In this document: positions 55,081-64,000 of the stretch, piece after piece
Layout of the letters: every line of letters starts with the position of its first letter
How positions within the stretch are numbered: the first letter of the stretch is position 1
NCBI GenBank assembly: GCA_022410635.1
Contig: JAJVDF010000780.1
Coordinates: 212,978-276,977, forward strand
Source of the DNA: Tretioscincus oriximinensis
Taxonomy: Eukaryota; Chordata; Lepidosauria; Squamata; Gymnophthalmidae
Length of the DNA: 64,000 bases
Direction: 5' to 3'
Program-made: the position numbers and the translations under genes
The notes under the pieces: model-generated
Seen by the model: only the letters and a program-made list of their open reading frames with translations
What the model was told of the DNA's origin: nothing
Databases searched by the model: none

Positions 55081-55435
55081 TGTCAGGGATGCAGTCCCTG
55101 ATGTGGCTGTATTTATAGTTATGATATATAATGGTGTATATACTTCTTTTATAGTTCTGTGAATTGTCCTCTGTAGATATGTTCATATGCTAGTGGCTTC
55201 ACTAGTGGCACTAAAGAGGATTGGCCAAGCCTGGTCGTACCACCAAATTATGTAAAGAGGATGGCTCTCATTAGTCAGCGCATAGTTAGAAACTATATAA
55301 AAAGCCTGATTAGAATAGTTCCTCTGGTCAAGATTAAGTTGCACTATTCTTTCTTGAGCTCAATAAATCACTTCTGCACAACCCATGTGCATTGGGCTGA
55401 CTTTATTCTAGACATCTCTCACACACACCTGTCTG
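55081..55435 (+). mobile_element. LTR (solo) of a retrovirus-like element, second family
   Basis: Starts TGTCAGGGATGCAG. It has a TATA box 'CTATATAAAAAGCCTG' at about 55294-55309 and AATAAA at 55362-55367, the spacing expected of an LTR promoter and its RNA end. The right end lies in 'CATCTCTCACACACACC'; the CA run hides the exact edge and any duplication. It is not similar to the LTR pair at 27 and 47 kb. No viral genes adjoin. Confidence 0.65.
55295..55303 (+). promoter_or_regulatory. TATA box of the LTR
   Basis: TATATAAAAA lies 68 nt upstream of the LTR's AATAAA signal. Confidence 0.55.
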
Positions 55436-56097
55436 TAGGCCTATCAATTTCTTCAGCTAGATATTTCTGAAAAATGAATCTAGGACCTCTCCAANCCACA
55501 GTGAACCAGCCTCCTAAATCCGCAAACATGACCTTCCTGGCTGCTTCAGTGAGCATTTCACTTTCCTAACTAAATTCATTTAAGATGTTTGCTGTGCTGT
55601 ACATCTCAGAATATCCTGGCCTTGAAATTTGCCTGCGATGGAAATTGCTCTGGCTGTACGGATCACTGAGCACAGAAGAACATTTGTGACCTTCTTTGCC
55701 CTTCTGCAATGATAAGGAGGAAGTTGCAACTTAGACGGCCCGGTAATGAGGTGCTCAAAGAGAAATCTCCATAGCTCATGGGAAAAGATATCAATTGCGG
55801 AGTCTTGCTGACCCAGCCATTTTGTGTTGCCTTGGCGTATGAATTACCCTGTATTTGGTCATCTGTTTGGCTTAAAAATTCAAGCACATGTATGGATTAC
55901 AGGTGTATAAATTTATATGGTAGAAATAGTAAGAGACTGAGGCTGTATCCAGACAGCACTTGTTTATTCCAGATTTATCCAATAATCCAGGGCATTGTTT
56001 TTAAGTTGCTCAGGCCATACCTTTAAAAAAATATTCTGATTTTTGCCATTTTGTCAGCTCCCAGCAGGAAAGAATAAACACAAGAAATTATTTATTT
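55436..56097. other. No recognised feature
   Basis: Unique-looking. Confidence 0.4.
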
Positions 56098-56345
56098 ACT
56101 TATTTGTACTTGTAACCCACCCTATACTCGAAGGTCTCAGGGCGGCCAACCATCGAGTGCTGCACATAGCTTTTGTTCCTTTCTCCACAACAGACACCCT
56201 GTGGAGTAGGTGGGGCTGAGAGAGTTCAAAGAACTGTGACTGGCCCAAGGTCACCCAGCTGGTTTTCATGGAGTAGTGGGGAATTGAACCAGGAGACTAT
56301 CAGGTGCGAGTCCAACACTCAACCACTACACCACTACAGCTCTCC
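56098..56345 (-). mobile_element. Sauria-type SINE, antisense, full length
   Basis: 'TTGTAACCCACCCTATACTC' is the antisense LINE-like end. Then come 'GTGGAGTAGGTGGGGCTGAG', 'GCCCAAGGTCACCCAGCTGG', 'GAATTGAACCAGGAG' (antisense B box) and 'CAACCACTACACCACTAC' (antisense A box). Confidence 0.88.
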
Positions 56346-57544
56346 TGGTACAATACGATGTCCAAAAAAACTATACCCCATGATAGGTACAAACAGATAT
56401 TTTCCAAAAACAAAATTTTAAAACAGTCAGACAAGCAAGATTTCCCGGACATGTGACATGCTGTCAGCTGTTTTGTCCCTCCACCCAATTCCTAGTTGCT
56501 GTCAATAACAGATTCCTTTCAGATAGAAATAACAAAACTGCAATGGCCCAAGGGAAGGGGGGAGGAGTGAGAGAGGTGACCCTTGATACCACATCTCCAC
56601 ATTCAGCTCTGCCACTCAGCAGTCAAGATGGTTTTTCAGAAGCAGGATTCACATTTCACAGGCACAGCAGGGATTTTTACTCCCCCTCTTTTTAACTTGC
56701 CCGAGATGAACAGAGCATGAGAGTGGATGACAGAGAAGAAGAAAGGAATGTGAACGACAGTAGAAAAGACAAGCAATGGTACTGCATTCCTATTACCCCT
56801 TAACACGTGCCCAACTGCAAAGCCAAACCCCAGCATTCCAATTTTGTTACCATATAAATAGGATTGGAAGTGCTGTAGCATCACTGTAAACGCACACCAC
56901 ATGCTTCTGCTCCACAGTTCCTGGTGAAACTTGCGTGGTCGCTGCTGATTTTTGTAATTTTGCACCACCTGCACTTTGACAACAGAGGTCAGAGAACAAA
57001 AGTGAGAGAGAGAGTGGAGCTTTTGTTTTGCATTCCCTCCACGCTCAACTATTTCTCTCCCTCCTCTGGAAAAGCAGATTCTTCCCTGTTACTGCAGCCC
57101 AGTAGAACAAAGGTTCATTGAGCACTTAGCAGCCAAGAAATGGGGCCATTCATGTGATATGAATCCTCAGGTAAAATTGCCTGTACTTTAAGCCCTCACT
57201 TCAATTTCACTTTGGAATGGTAAAATCCATTTTCCATTCCTTTGTAAAGTCTAATGGGAATGCAGCCTAAAAGAGAAGCAGCAGCACTATCTAGTAACAG
57301 AGCTAGACCCTTGGGGGCCCAGAGCAGATAAACAAAGATAAACATGGCCTTGGTACTAGATAGGGCATGGCCTGATTCAGCAGGGTTCCTCTTATGTACT
57401 CGTATTATACTTTGCAAGATGTACCTCTGAATAGGAAGAAACTGGAAAACATATCAAGTTTTCCAGTTTCCATTAATGTGCTATTTCCTTAGCAAGCATA
57501 TAAGAGATTTGGGGGAGGATTTTTTTAGGAGATTCCAGGGATTG
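56346..57544. other. No recognised feature
   Basis: Frames at 56453-56974 overlap on opposite strands and lack motifs. 57355-57405 ('GGCCTGATTCAGCAGGGTTC') looks like a short type B CR1 tail without its upstream part. Confidence 0.35.
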
Positions 57545-57675
57545 AACTGCTCAATTTCTGAGGAGAAGGAGGAGAAGAAGCAGAAGCAGGAGGAAGAGGA
57601 GAAAAATAAGGAGTAGGAAGAGGAAGAAGACGAAGATGAAGAGAAGGAAGAGAAGGAGGAGTAGGAGAAAAACAA
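57545..57675. repeat. Polypurine microsatellite (GAA/GAG/GGA)
   Basis: About 120 nt almost wholly A and G on the plus strand (57558-57675), directly upstream of a type B CR1. Confidence 0.8.
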
Positions 57676-57691
57676 GTCAGAAGATGTTGTT

Positions 57692-58475
57692 TTGCCTCTT
57701 TATAAATCTGTGTTGAGGCCCCACTTGGAATACTGTGTACAATTGTGATCACCACATCTCACAAAGGATATTGTGAAAATAGAGAAGATGAAAAAAAGGG
57801 TAACAATAATGATAGAGAGGCTGGACCACCTCCCTTATGAAATCTGCCTGCAATGTCTGGGGCTCTCCAGCCTCGAAAGACAGTGTTTGAGAGGTGATCT
57901 GATTGAAGTGTATAAAACCATGCATGGGGTGAATAAGGTGAATAGAGAAAAAATGTTTTCTCAGTCACATAATACTAGGACCACAGGACATTCCTTGAAA
58001 CTTAGACGTAGAAAAGTGAGAACAGAAAAAGGAAAATATTTTTTTTCACCCAGTGTCCATGCATGGGGGTGGGCGGCGGGAGGGTCTTTCTTCCTTTTTT
58101 CTTTTCTGTATTTTTTCCTTTTCAATAACAATAAATATATATGTACCACCTTCACCCAGAGGGTCATCAGCCTGTGGAATTTACTTCCAGAAGACGTGGT
58201 GGTAGCTAGCAGCCTGGATGGCTTTAAGACAGGATTAGGCAAGTTCATGGAAGCTAAGGGTGTAATCAGCTACTAAGTTGAATGTCTGGATGCTGCCTCC
58301 AAGATGGAGCAACAGGCAGGTTTCCTGAAATGCCCTTTGCAGAGCATCGAGAACAGTTGAAGATTTTGCCTTCTTCTGTTCAGATTGGCCAGGTGCAATT
58401 GGTGTGAGACAGAATGTTGAACCAGATGGGCTGCAGCCCATTTCAGCATGGCTCCTCTTACATTCTTATGCAAGA
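57692..58475 (+). mobile_element. CR1-like LINE, type B, longest copy
   Basis: It starts with 'AAATCTGTGTTGAGGCCCCA', encoding the LRPHLEYCVQLWSPH block downstream of the RT. It then encodes IERLDHLPYEICLQCLGLSS, LRGDLIEVYKTMHGVNKVNR, and after a 97-bp insertion ISLWNLLPEDVVVASSLDGF. The 3' UTR ends in 'CCTCTTACATTCTTATG' near 58470. This copy defines the end of type B used to identify the others. It is inactive, with only the C-terminal third present. Confidence 0.92.
58054..58150 (+). mobile_element. 97-bp insertion inside CR1 with 9-nt duplication
   Basis: TTCACCCAG occurs at 58045-58053 and 58151-58159, and other type B copies read through without this block. It holds a G-rich start, a pyrimidine run and 'CAATAACAATAAATATATAT'. 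The type is unknown; it might be a tiny retroposed transcript. Confidence 0.55.
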
Positions 58476-58542
58476 ATAAGGAAGAGGAAGAGGGTGAAGA
58501 GAAGGAAGAGGAGGAGGAGGAGGAAGAGGAGGAGGAAAATTT
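58476..58542. repeat. Polypurine microsatellite (GAG/GAA)
   Basis: GGAAGAGG and GAG units directly after the CR1 tail. Confidence 0.8.
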
Positions 58543-59334
58543 TAAACCTGTGCAGATTTGTTTGGTACTTAACAAAGCTTGTTCTTTTTTTTTTCTTTTT
58601 GCAAATATTATGTGATCCTGGCAGATGGGCTTTCCTTCCTCCATGTTCCTTCCAGCATAATCACCGCATATTAGAATGAGAAAATGTGGCATACTTAGCT
58701 TGACTCTTCATCTGCCACAGGGAAAAGCAAAATGCACCAGAGGAGAAAGTTAATGCGTGTAAACAAAAGCACTTAGCTAGTCTCACCCCAAAGCTCTCGT
58801 TGATTCATAGCTTTGTGACACTACACTGTCCCTACAAGCAAACCTTGGCATACAAGTTGCAAATGAGCAGATAGTCTATTTTAATTCATAATCATCTCCT
58901 GTTTCTTCAGGACAAGGCAAACAATCAACTTCCTTCAAAGTGCACATGTTACTGTAATGGATAAACGTGATGTATGCACCTTAAAAACCATCATAAGAAC
59001 ACAAGAACATGAGAAGCACTGCTGAATTTGTGCATCAAAGAAGCAAGGTACCAAAGAAGAATGCTTAGGTGGATTAAGACCCTTTCTATATGAACCTTGA
59101 TTCAGTATTAAGAGATCACAGGGTCTAGTTGTAGATCTTATTGTTTTATACAGTACATTTGTGTGAATCCATGAGGTTCTGTCCAACAAAGTGGGCAGAG
59201 TGTAATCCCAATCATGGAGGCCCCAATTTGGATCAGTGGTAAGCCTTGACATTGAGGGGCCCATTTCAGTGTTGCTGCCAATGTGATTTCCCTGGTGACT
59301 TCAAAGTTAGAACAGTTTGCACCAAGCCCTGTGG
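58543..59334. other. No gene; type B CR1 tail scrap at 58990-59035
   Basis: 'CATAAGAACACAAGAACATG' followed by 'GAAGCACTGCTGAAT' is a very short antisense type B end. The rest is unique-looking. Confidence 0.45.
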
Positions 59335-59475
59335 AAAACGAAGAAGAAAGAATGGAGAAGGGAGAAGGGAGAAGAAGGAGAAGGAGGAGAAGGAGAAAGA
59401 GGAGGAGGAGAAGGAGAAAGAGGAGGAGGAGAAGATGATGATGANGANGATGATGANGATGANGATGANGATGAN

Positions 59476-59552
<77 letters not shown>
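59335..59552. repeat. Compound microsatellite: GGA/GAA then (GAT)n
   Basis: 59335-59433 is GGA/GAA-rich. 59434-59552 is nearly pure GAT with Ns spread through the first 40 nt. The long frames across it (poly-Met, poly-Asp, poly-Ile) are artefacts of the repeat. Confidence 0.95.
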
Positions 59553-59557
<5 letters not shown>

Positions 59558-60194
59558 TCTAATACTGACAACAAACTATTCAATAGATCCTGCTGGTTGC
59601 ATCTACTATGGCTGTATTCGCACTACAGCTAAACATGGAGTGGAAAGCGCTGTAGGAATTTCCTAATCGAACCCAAAGCGAATGCTTACATTTCACATTC
59701 ATGTCCACTCCATGTTAACAGCCCGCATAGCACACATGGCGACTGCCGGGTGCCTCTCACCTGACTGGAGACAAAACTGGAAACACCGGTTTTCTGGCAA
59801 GGGAGGAGGGAGAGGAAGCAGCTGATGGAAGACTGTTCCACTCTGCCACGGCCTCCCCTTTGTCCCCACCTCTTACGCCCGACTGTCTCTTGCCACCCTT
59901 TCCATTCAGTTGCCCCGCCTTTCCTTCTCCACTCAATGGGCACCATTGCTCAGTGTGTATTGATATTATTTTTTAGCCAGGGAGGGAGGAAGAAGAAGGG
60001 GGAACAAAAAAGAGCCCCCTTTCCATTCAGTGCCGCTGGCAGACCCTCCATGGAGAAGAATAGCGGTGGTGGCAGCAGCAGGTAAGGGGCAGGAAGGGGG
60101 TCAAGGGGCACACGATTCAACCCCACATGGGTTGACCCTACAACACCTGGGCGACCCTACACGGCAAGCTGCTCTTCTCCATGCAGGATCTGCT
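59553..60194. other. No recognised gene
   Basis: 59690-60070 is GC-richer and purine/pyrimidine skewed. The frames have no family motif. Confidence 0.35.
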
Positions 60195-60199
60195 GGCAC

Positions 60200-60375
60200 T
60201 GTGATTCTTCACTGCTCCTCTGATAGGTTGCCACAGGAAGTGTTGAGTTCTCCTTCAATGGAGGTCTCCAAACAAGAGGCTGGACTATCTGGGATGGTTT
60301 AGTGAAAACTGCACTGAGCAGGGAGTCGAATCCGATGACCCTGGAGGTCCCTTTCAACGTTATTATTCTATAGTA
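60200..60375 (+). mobile_element. CR1-like LINE 3' end, type A
   Basis: Encodes RLPQEVLSSPSMEVSKQ, with the 3' UTR 'GCACTGAGCAGGGAGTCGAA' and 'GACCCTGGAGGTCCCTTTCA', ending in 'TTATTATTCTATAGTAT'. Confidence 0.85.
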
Positions 60376-60950
60376 TAAGTACTTTCGTTAACAGACAGAC
60401 AAGCAAACAGACTGGTGCCCAGTTTTGCTATTGAGTCCTATCAAGGGTCCTTTCTACACTTGACATGCAGATAACAGAACTTTGATGTGTGGAGAAGGCC
60501 ACATTCTCCAACATAAGTCAAGAAGCAAAAAAGGAATTCCCTGTTTAAAGTTGCCTATTTCCTCCACAGCTAGGAATCTTAAAGTGATTGACAGTTTGCT
60601 TGAAAATGAGGGAGGAGAGCAGGAGCTTCAGCTAGCAAACAAGATTGCAATTTGAAATGCTGTTTACGGTATCAGTTCTACAACCAGTCTCATCACTCTT
60701 CCTTGAGAAAGCTGTCAATCACCTAAAGAGACCAGTTGTTGAGAATGTGGGCTGCTTTAAACTATCAGTGCTTTTTCCTCCGGGTTTTCTCAGGAGACTC
60801 TGCTGCTGCATCCAGACATTATTTCCTTACTTATTTCACTATGCTTGGATAACATCCATTTCAATAAGATTGAGCAGATATGCTCAAATCCACCTCCCCC
60901 ATTGGCTCAAATCATCCCTACTTCAGCCAACCAGCTTGCATTCTAAACAG
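60376..60950. other. No recognised feature
   Basis: Unique-looking. The frame at 60645-61031 has no motif. Confidence 0.4.
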
Positions 60951-61262
60951 GCAACCCCCAGAGACCAAATGACAGGGCTAGGAACTTTGGCAGCCTCCAN
61001 AGACCAGAGTCCTGGATTAGAAACTGGCTAAAAGACAAAAAATAGAGGGCAATAATAAATGGATAGTTCTCTGGATGGAAAGATGTGAGAAGAGGAATAC
61101 CACAGCACTGGGAGCGAAAAGAAGAAAGAGAGAAAAAAGGAAGGAATGGATGAAAGGGAGGGAAGGGAATGGGTGGAGGCATGGACGAGAGCCAGGAGCA
61201 ACGGGGATAGAGCCCACTGCATTACCACAATAAAACGAACTAATTCCATTAGTCATAAGTAC
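60951..61262 (+). repeat. Repeat Y, tandem unit 1
   Basis: Begins 'CCCCCAGAGACCAAATGACA', then 'AACTTTGGCAGCCTCC', 'GGATGGAAAGATGTGAGAAG', a GAAA/GGAA tract (61115-61175), and the end 'GGGATAGAGCCCACTGCATT'. Directly followed by a second unit. Confidence 0.7.
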
Positions 61263-61712
61263 TAAAAGAGTTCAACATTCCAAGGAATGATGACCAATGA
61301 CAGGGCTGGGAACCTTGTCAGCCTCCAGAGACCAGAGTCCTGTGTTCGAAACTGGCTAAAAAAACAAAAAACTGAGGAAAGTAACAAATGGTCAGTTCCT
61401 CTGGATGGAAAGATACGAGAAGTGGAATATCCCAGGGTTCAGGACTGGAACCAGTATTGGGAAGGAAAGGAAGGAAGAACAACAAAAAGAATGAATGGAG
61501 GGGAAGAAGGAAGGATGAAAGAAAAAATAAGGAAGGAAAGGAAGAAGGAAGGAAAGGAAACAGGAAGAAAGAATGAAACAAAGAAGCAGCAAATGAAAAG
61601 GGATGGGAGGGGCAAAGGAGTGGGGGAATAGGTTTAGGCATGGATTGGAGCAAGACAGAGGGGCTAGAGCCCATTGCATTACCACAATGCAACCGGCTAA
61701 TTCTAGTAGTTC
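61263..61712 (+). repeat. Repeat Y, tandem unit 2
   Basis: Same landmarks as unit 1 with a longer GGAA/GAAA tract (61460-61600). Ends 'GGGGCTAGAGCCCATTGCAT' and 'ACCACAATGCAACCGGCTAA'. A third copy, split by CR1, is at 5318-6016. Confidence 0.7.
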
Positions 61713-61767
61713 CAGAATAAAAATCTGAACTAATTTATTCCAGAATATCCATGATTTATTCTGGAAC
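61709..61767. repeat. Short perfect inverted repeat
   Basis: GTTCCAGAATAAA (61709-61721) and TTTATTCTGGAAC (61755-61767): 13-bp arms, 33-nt loop, at the end of Y unit 2. A terminator-like role is not implied. Confidence 0.7.
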
Positions 61768-61812
61768 ATAGAGGTTACCTTCATCCGTCTCTCCTCAAAC
61801 ACAAACACACAA

Positions 61813-61905
61813 ATAGCAAGACAGGAGTTCTGCATCTTTAATGGGTGTATCAGGATTATACACTGCACCTGCTGAAATTTCTTCTTTTATGCAACCATTA
61901 AAGAT
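61813..61905. repeat. Unclassified repeat shared with 19.6 kb
   Basis: 'AAGACAGGAGTTCTGCATCT', 'CTGAAATTTCTTCTTTTATG' and 'CAACCATTAAAGATG' match 19640-19770 in order. Confidence 0.45.
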
Positions 61906-62650
61906 GTTGACCCTTTGAACTGCTTGTTTTCTGATAACTCTATTTCTGGACCACTGGTAGACCTCAACACTGAGAACTACCACTGGACTGGACTGGACCT
62001 GCTGACATGGTTTCTTTTTACAGCCATGAGGGATATGGGATGTGGGCTTTCTTTTATTTTGGAAGTCATTCTAAAATAAAGGACAACTTGGAAAGGGCCA
62101 TCACTTCAAGACTGCCATCTTTAGAATCCTAAATAGATCAGGATGAACAGGTGATAATTTACCTCAGTTTAGACATGATAATAAATGACTGAAAATCAGG
62201 TGTGACAATTTCTTATTTCACCAAACAGTTGGTCTTCTTAAGATTAAGTGATCCATGGAGCTTTCATAATCTATTTGTGACCTACACACACATTCCCTTA
62301 GATACTATAGCTTTTTTCTTAAAAAAAAATCTAGGAAATTTTCCCTTCTACTGCCTTGGCTTTTTCAGTTGGCTGATTCAAGTTCTGGATTTATGTTCTT
62401 TTTGCAAAGACTTGCTAATGCTAAATAAAGGCTCTTCTGTTACTCGTCCTTCTTGGACAGAAAGTGTTGTATTTTTTTTTAAAGACTATTATAGTGTTTT
62501 TATTCTGATTATTATCCTGGGACTTCAGTATGGAGTAAAGGTGTTAGTACACTATCATTGTACTAGATATTGGACTGCTTTATGATATTTTATATTGCAT
62601 TATTTGTGTCATAAGTATATGACATGTGCAGCATGTGTATATGCATATAA
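61906..62650. other. No recognised gene
   Basis: The frame 62202-62585 is Phe/Leu-rich and lacks any recognisable domain. A/T-rich unique-looking DNA. Confidence 0.35.
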
Positions 62651-62775
62651 TTTCAGAGAAATAGCCGTGTTAGTCTAATAGAAAGTCCAGCAAAGGAGCT
62701 AGCAGCACTTTGAGACTAACTTGAGAAAAGTGGTTGGCATAAGCTTTCGTAGACAGGTCTACTTCTTCAGATGCT
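62651..62775 (-). repeat. Hammerhead repeat, single-arm copy, well preserved
   Basis: 'TTTCAGAGAAATAGCCGTG' to 'CTTCTTCAGATGC' is almost identical to the left arm of the palindrome at 8828. Here there is no second arm. Flanks 'TATATGCATATA' and 'TATATGTATATA' (11 of 12 alike) may be a target duplication. The hammerhead motif is on the minus strand. Confidence 0.75.
62737..62774 (-). ncRNA. Hammerhead ribozyme-like motif with intact core
   Basis: GCAU, CUGAAGA, A, GUAGAC-CU-GUCUAC, GAA, AGCU, U, AUGC on the minus strand: identical to 8914-8951. Helix I and helix II are perfect. Helix III is only the self-complementary AGCU. Confidence 0.6.
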
Positions 62776-62828
62776 GAGGGACTATATATGTATATAAACT
62801 ATATATGTACATAGTTTCATGTTTTTCC

Positions 62829-63185
62829 TGTTATAGGTTCTACTGTTATAGGTTTTACTGTTACAGGTTCCCTTATGTGATTTTGTAGGAAAGACTGAAT
62901 TTTATTTGAACTTGGTTAAGCCCTGGGCATTTTGCCCTGGGATTTTCGAGGGAAACCTTGCCTTTGCAAGAAATGTACTTAGTTGCATGACTTTTGGCAG
63001 GAAGTATTGGCTGCAGTGATTTGCAAGTGTACAGTATTTAAGGCGCTTCTCTACCAAAGGACAATCACTGCAGACCAAACTCCAGTTCCACTAAGAGCTG
63101 AATAAACACTTCAGAACTGAATCACTTTCTGTCTGAATGCCTCTTTCTGCCATCAGTGGCATCGCAATTTATTTCTGTGCTCTAC
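62829..63185 (+). mobile_element. LTR-like element, third family
   Basis: Starts among repeated 'TGTTATAGGTT' units (62829-62870). It has a TATA-like 'GTATTTAAGGCGC' at 63034 and AATAAA at 63102-63107, with a CT-rich stretch and 'GTGCTCTACA' near the right end. The promoter/poly(A) spacing fits an LTR. No duplication was confirmed, so the edges are approximate. Confidence 0.5.
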
Positions 63186-63408
63186 ATTGGACAGCTTATA
63201 TTTTACATTGCTTTGCTTAGATTTGTACTATGGCCACCCTTTGGTGGAAAAAGCACTATAAATGAACACTACTACTACTTATACTATTATTTTTAATAAT
63301 ACTATTTTAAGGAGGTTACTATTTCACATTGTCTGCTAGGGAATTGTGGTGTTACACATCAAATGTGTAATAATAGCTCCCTAAAAATAAAGGCCCCATC
63401 TGCAGGAT
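63186..63408. other. No recognised feature
   Basis: Short A/T-rich spacer between the LTR-like stretch and the octamer array. Nothing identified. Confidence 0.4.
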
Positions 63409-63440
63409 GAACATAAGAACATAAGAACATAAGAACATAA
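63409..63440 (-). repeat. (CATAAGAA)n octamer array, CR1 type B tail
   Basis: Four tandem ACATAAGA units, the antisense TTCTTATG 3' repeat of type B. Nothing of the element upstream remains, so it is either an extremely truncated insertion or an expanded tail. Confidence 0.75.
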
Positions 63441-64000
63441 GATGAGTTAAAAGCACAATTGTGTTACATTCTGAAATAATGTCATACTTATCCTGTCGCG
63501 AACAAATACAAACTAACCTTTAAACAGAACAGAGAGATGAGTTACCGGGATCATAGACCAGGACCGTAGAGCTGAGTAGCCAGGATGTAATCTTGAGCAT
63601 GCTCAGTGGCAACTAAAGCAGGAAGTATATGATATTCTCACCCTGCTGTCCTCGACACACAAATTCATGGGGTTTCACTAGGATGTTGGAAAATATCAGC
63701 AGTCAGGAAATTGCTGGGTTTTGGACTTTTATTACTGATGCCAGCAGAGCCAACCAAAAACACTTATAATACTTATGGCTGAAGAATGAGGATGTTGAAA
63801 CATCCCAAAAAGAACTAGGTTAGGAAACATCATGTGCATGCACCCTGAGCTAATCCACCTCTACTAAAGTGAATTAATGCAGCTAAATGCAATCAGCCCA
63901 TAGACTTTTACAATCCACCCATACTTTTTTGATTTTGCATTTAAGGTTCAAAACTACATATGACTCAAGAATCTCCTTCTGATTTTCTTATTATGGGCAG
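63441..64000. other. No recognised feature
   Basis: Unique-looking up to the window end. Confidence 0.4.

Noticed and set aside
57481..57755. Serine- and proline-rich minus-strand proteins
   Set aside because: Both are translations of the polypurine microsatellite.
59246..59632. Long frames with poly-Met, poly-Asp or poly-Ile across the GAT tract
   Set aside because: They are produced by a trinucleotide repeat read in different frames and strands. No other coding sign is present.
61709..61767. Transcription terminator hairpin
   Set aside because: Arms are only 13 bp with a 33-nt loop, and intrinsic hairpin terminators are not how vertebrate genes end. Kept only as an inverted repeat.
62202..62585. 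127-codon hydrophobic frame as a membrane protein
   Set aside because: A/T-rich composition alone yields Phe/Leu/Ile-rich frames. No supporting motif, splice signal or neighbour.

Overview
The window looks like non-coding (intergenic or deep intronic) DNA from a squamate reptile, probably a lizard. The basis is the repeat mix: L1, CR1 and L2 LINEs side by side, two tRNA-derived SINE types that share a pyrimidine-tailed LINE-like 3' end (Sauria-SINE-like), endogenous-retrovirus-type solo LTRs, and a short sauropsid repeat of the Penelope-associated hammerhead kind. Species cannot be told from this sequence. I found no host protein exon, rRNA or functional tRNA. Every long open frame I can interpret belongs to a transposable element. 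Scattered single Ns suggest a draft assembly.

Layout. 1-6 kb: an antisense L1 ORF2 fragment running off the left edge, CR1 pieces, a hammerhead repeat, a tRNA-derived SINE, and an unclassified repeat (called Y here) split by a CR1 insertion. 6-10.5 kb: mostly unique sequence with one CR1 3' end and a 211-bp palindromic hammerhead element in a 14-bp target duplication. 10.56-16.89 kb: one near-complete L1 on the minus strand with ORF1, a frameshifted ORF2, an A-rich 3' end and a 17-nt target-site duplication. 17-27 kb: unique sequence mixed with SINEs, CR1 pieces, L1 3' scraps and a SINE split by a CR1. 27-30 kb: a solo LTR, and two CR1 copies each broken by a later insertion. 30-46 kb: more CR1, SINE, L1 3' end, L2 and unclassified repeats (U, V, R). 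46-56 kb: a second solo LTR of the same family, L2 and CR1 ends, a TA-flanked foldback MITE and a third LTR. 56-64 kb: a long CR1 piece with a small insertion, purine-rich microsatellites, a (GAT)n tract, two tandem Y units, a second well-preserved hammerhead repeat and a fourth LTR.

Two CR1-like LINE types recur. Type A ends in ATTCTATG-like octamers and type B ends in TTCTTATG-like octamers. Their decayed C-terminal reverse-transcriptase tails, of the 'WNxLPxEV...SLxxFKxRL' kind, account for many of the short open frames. The most notable content is the hammerhead-ribozyme-like family. At least eight loci carry it, three show an intact core, and several are arranged head to head as inverted repeats.
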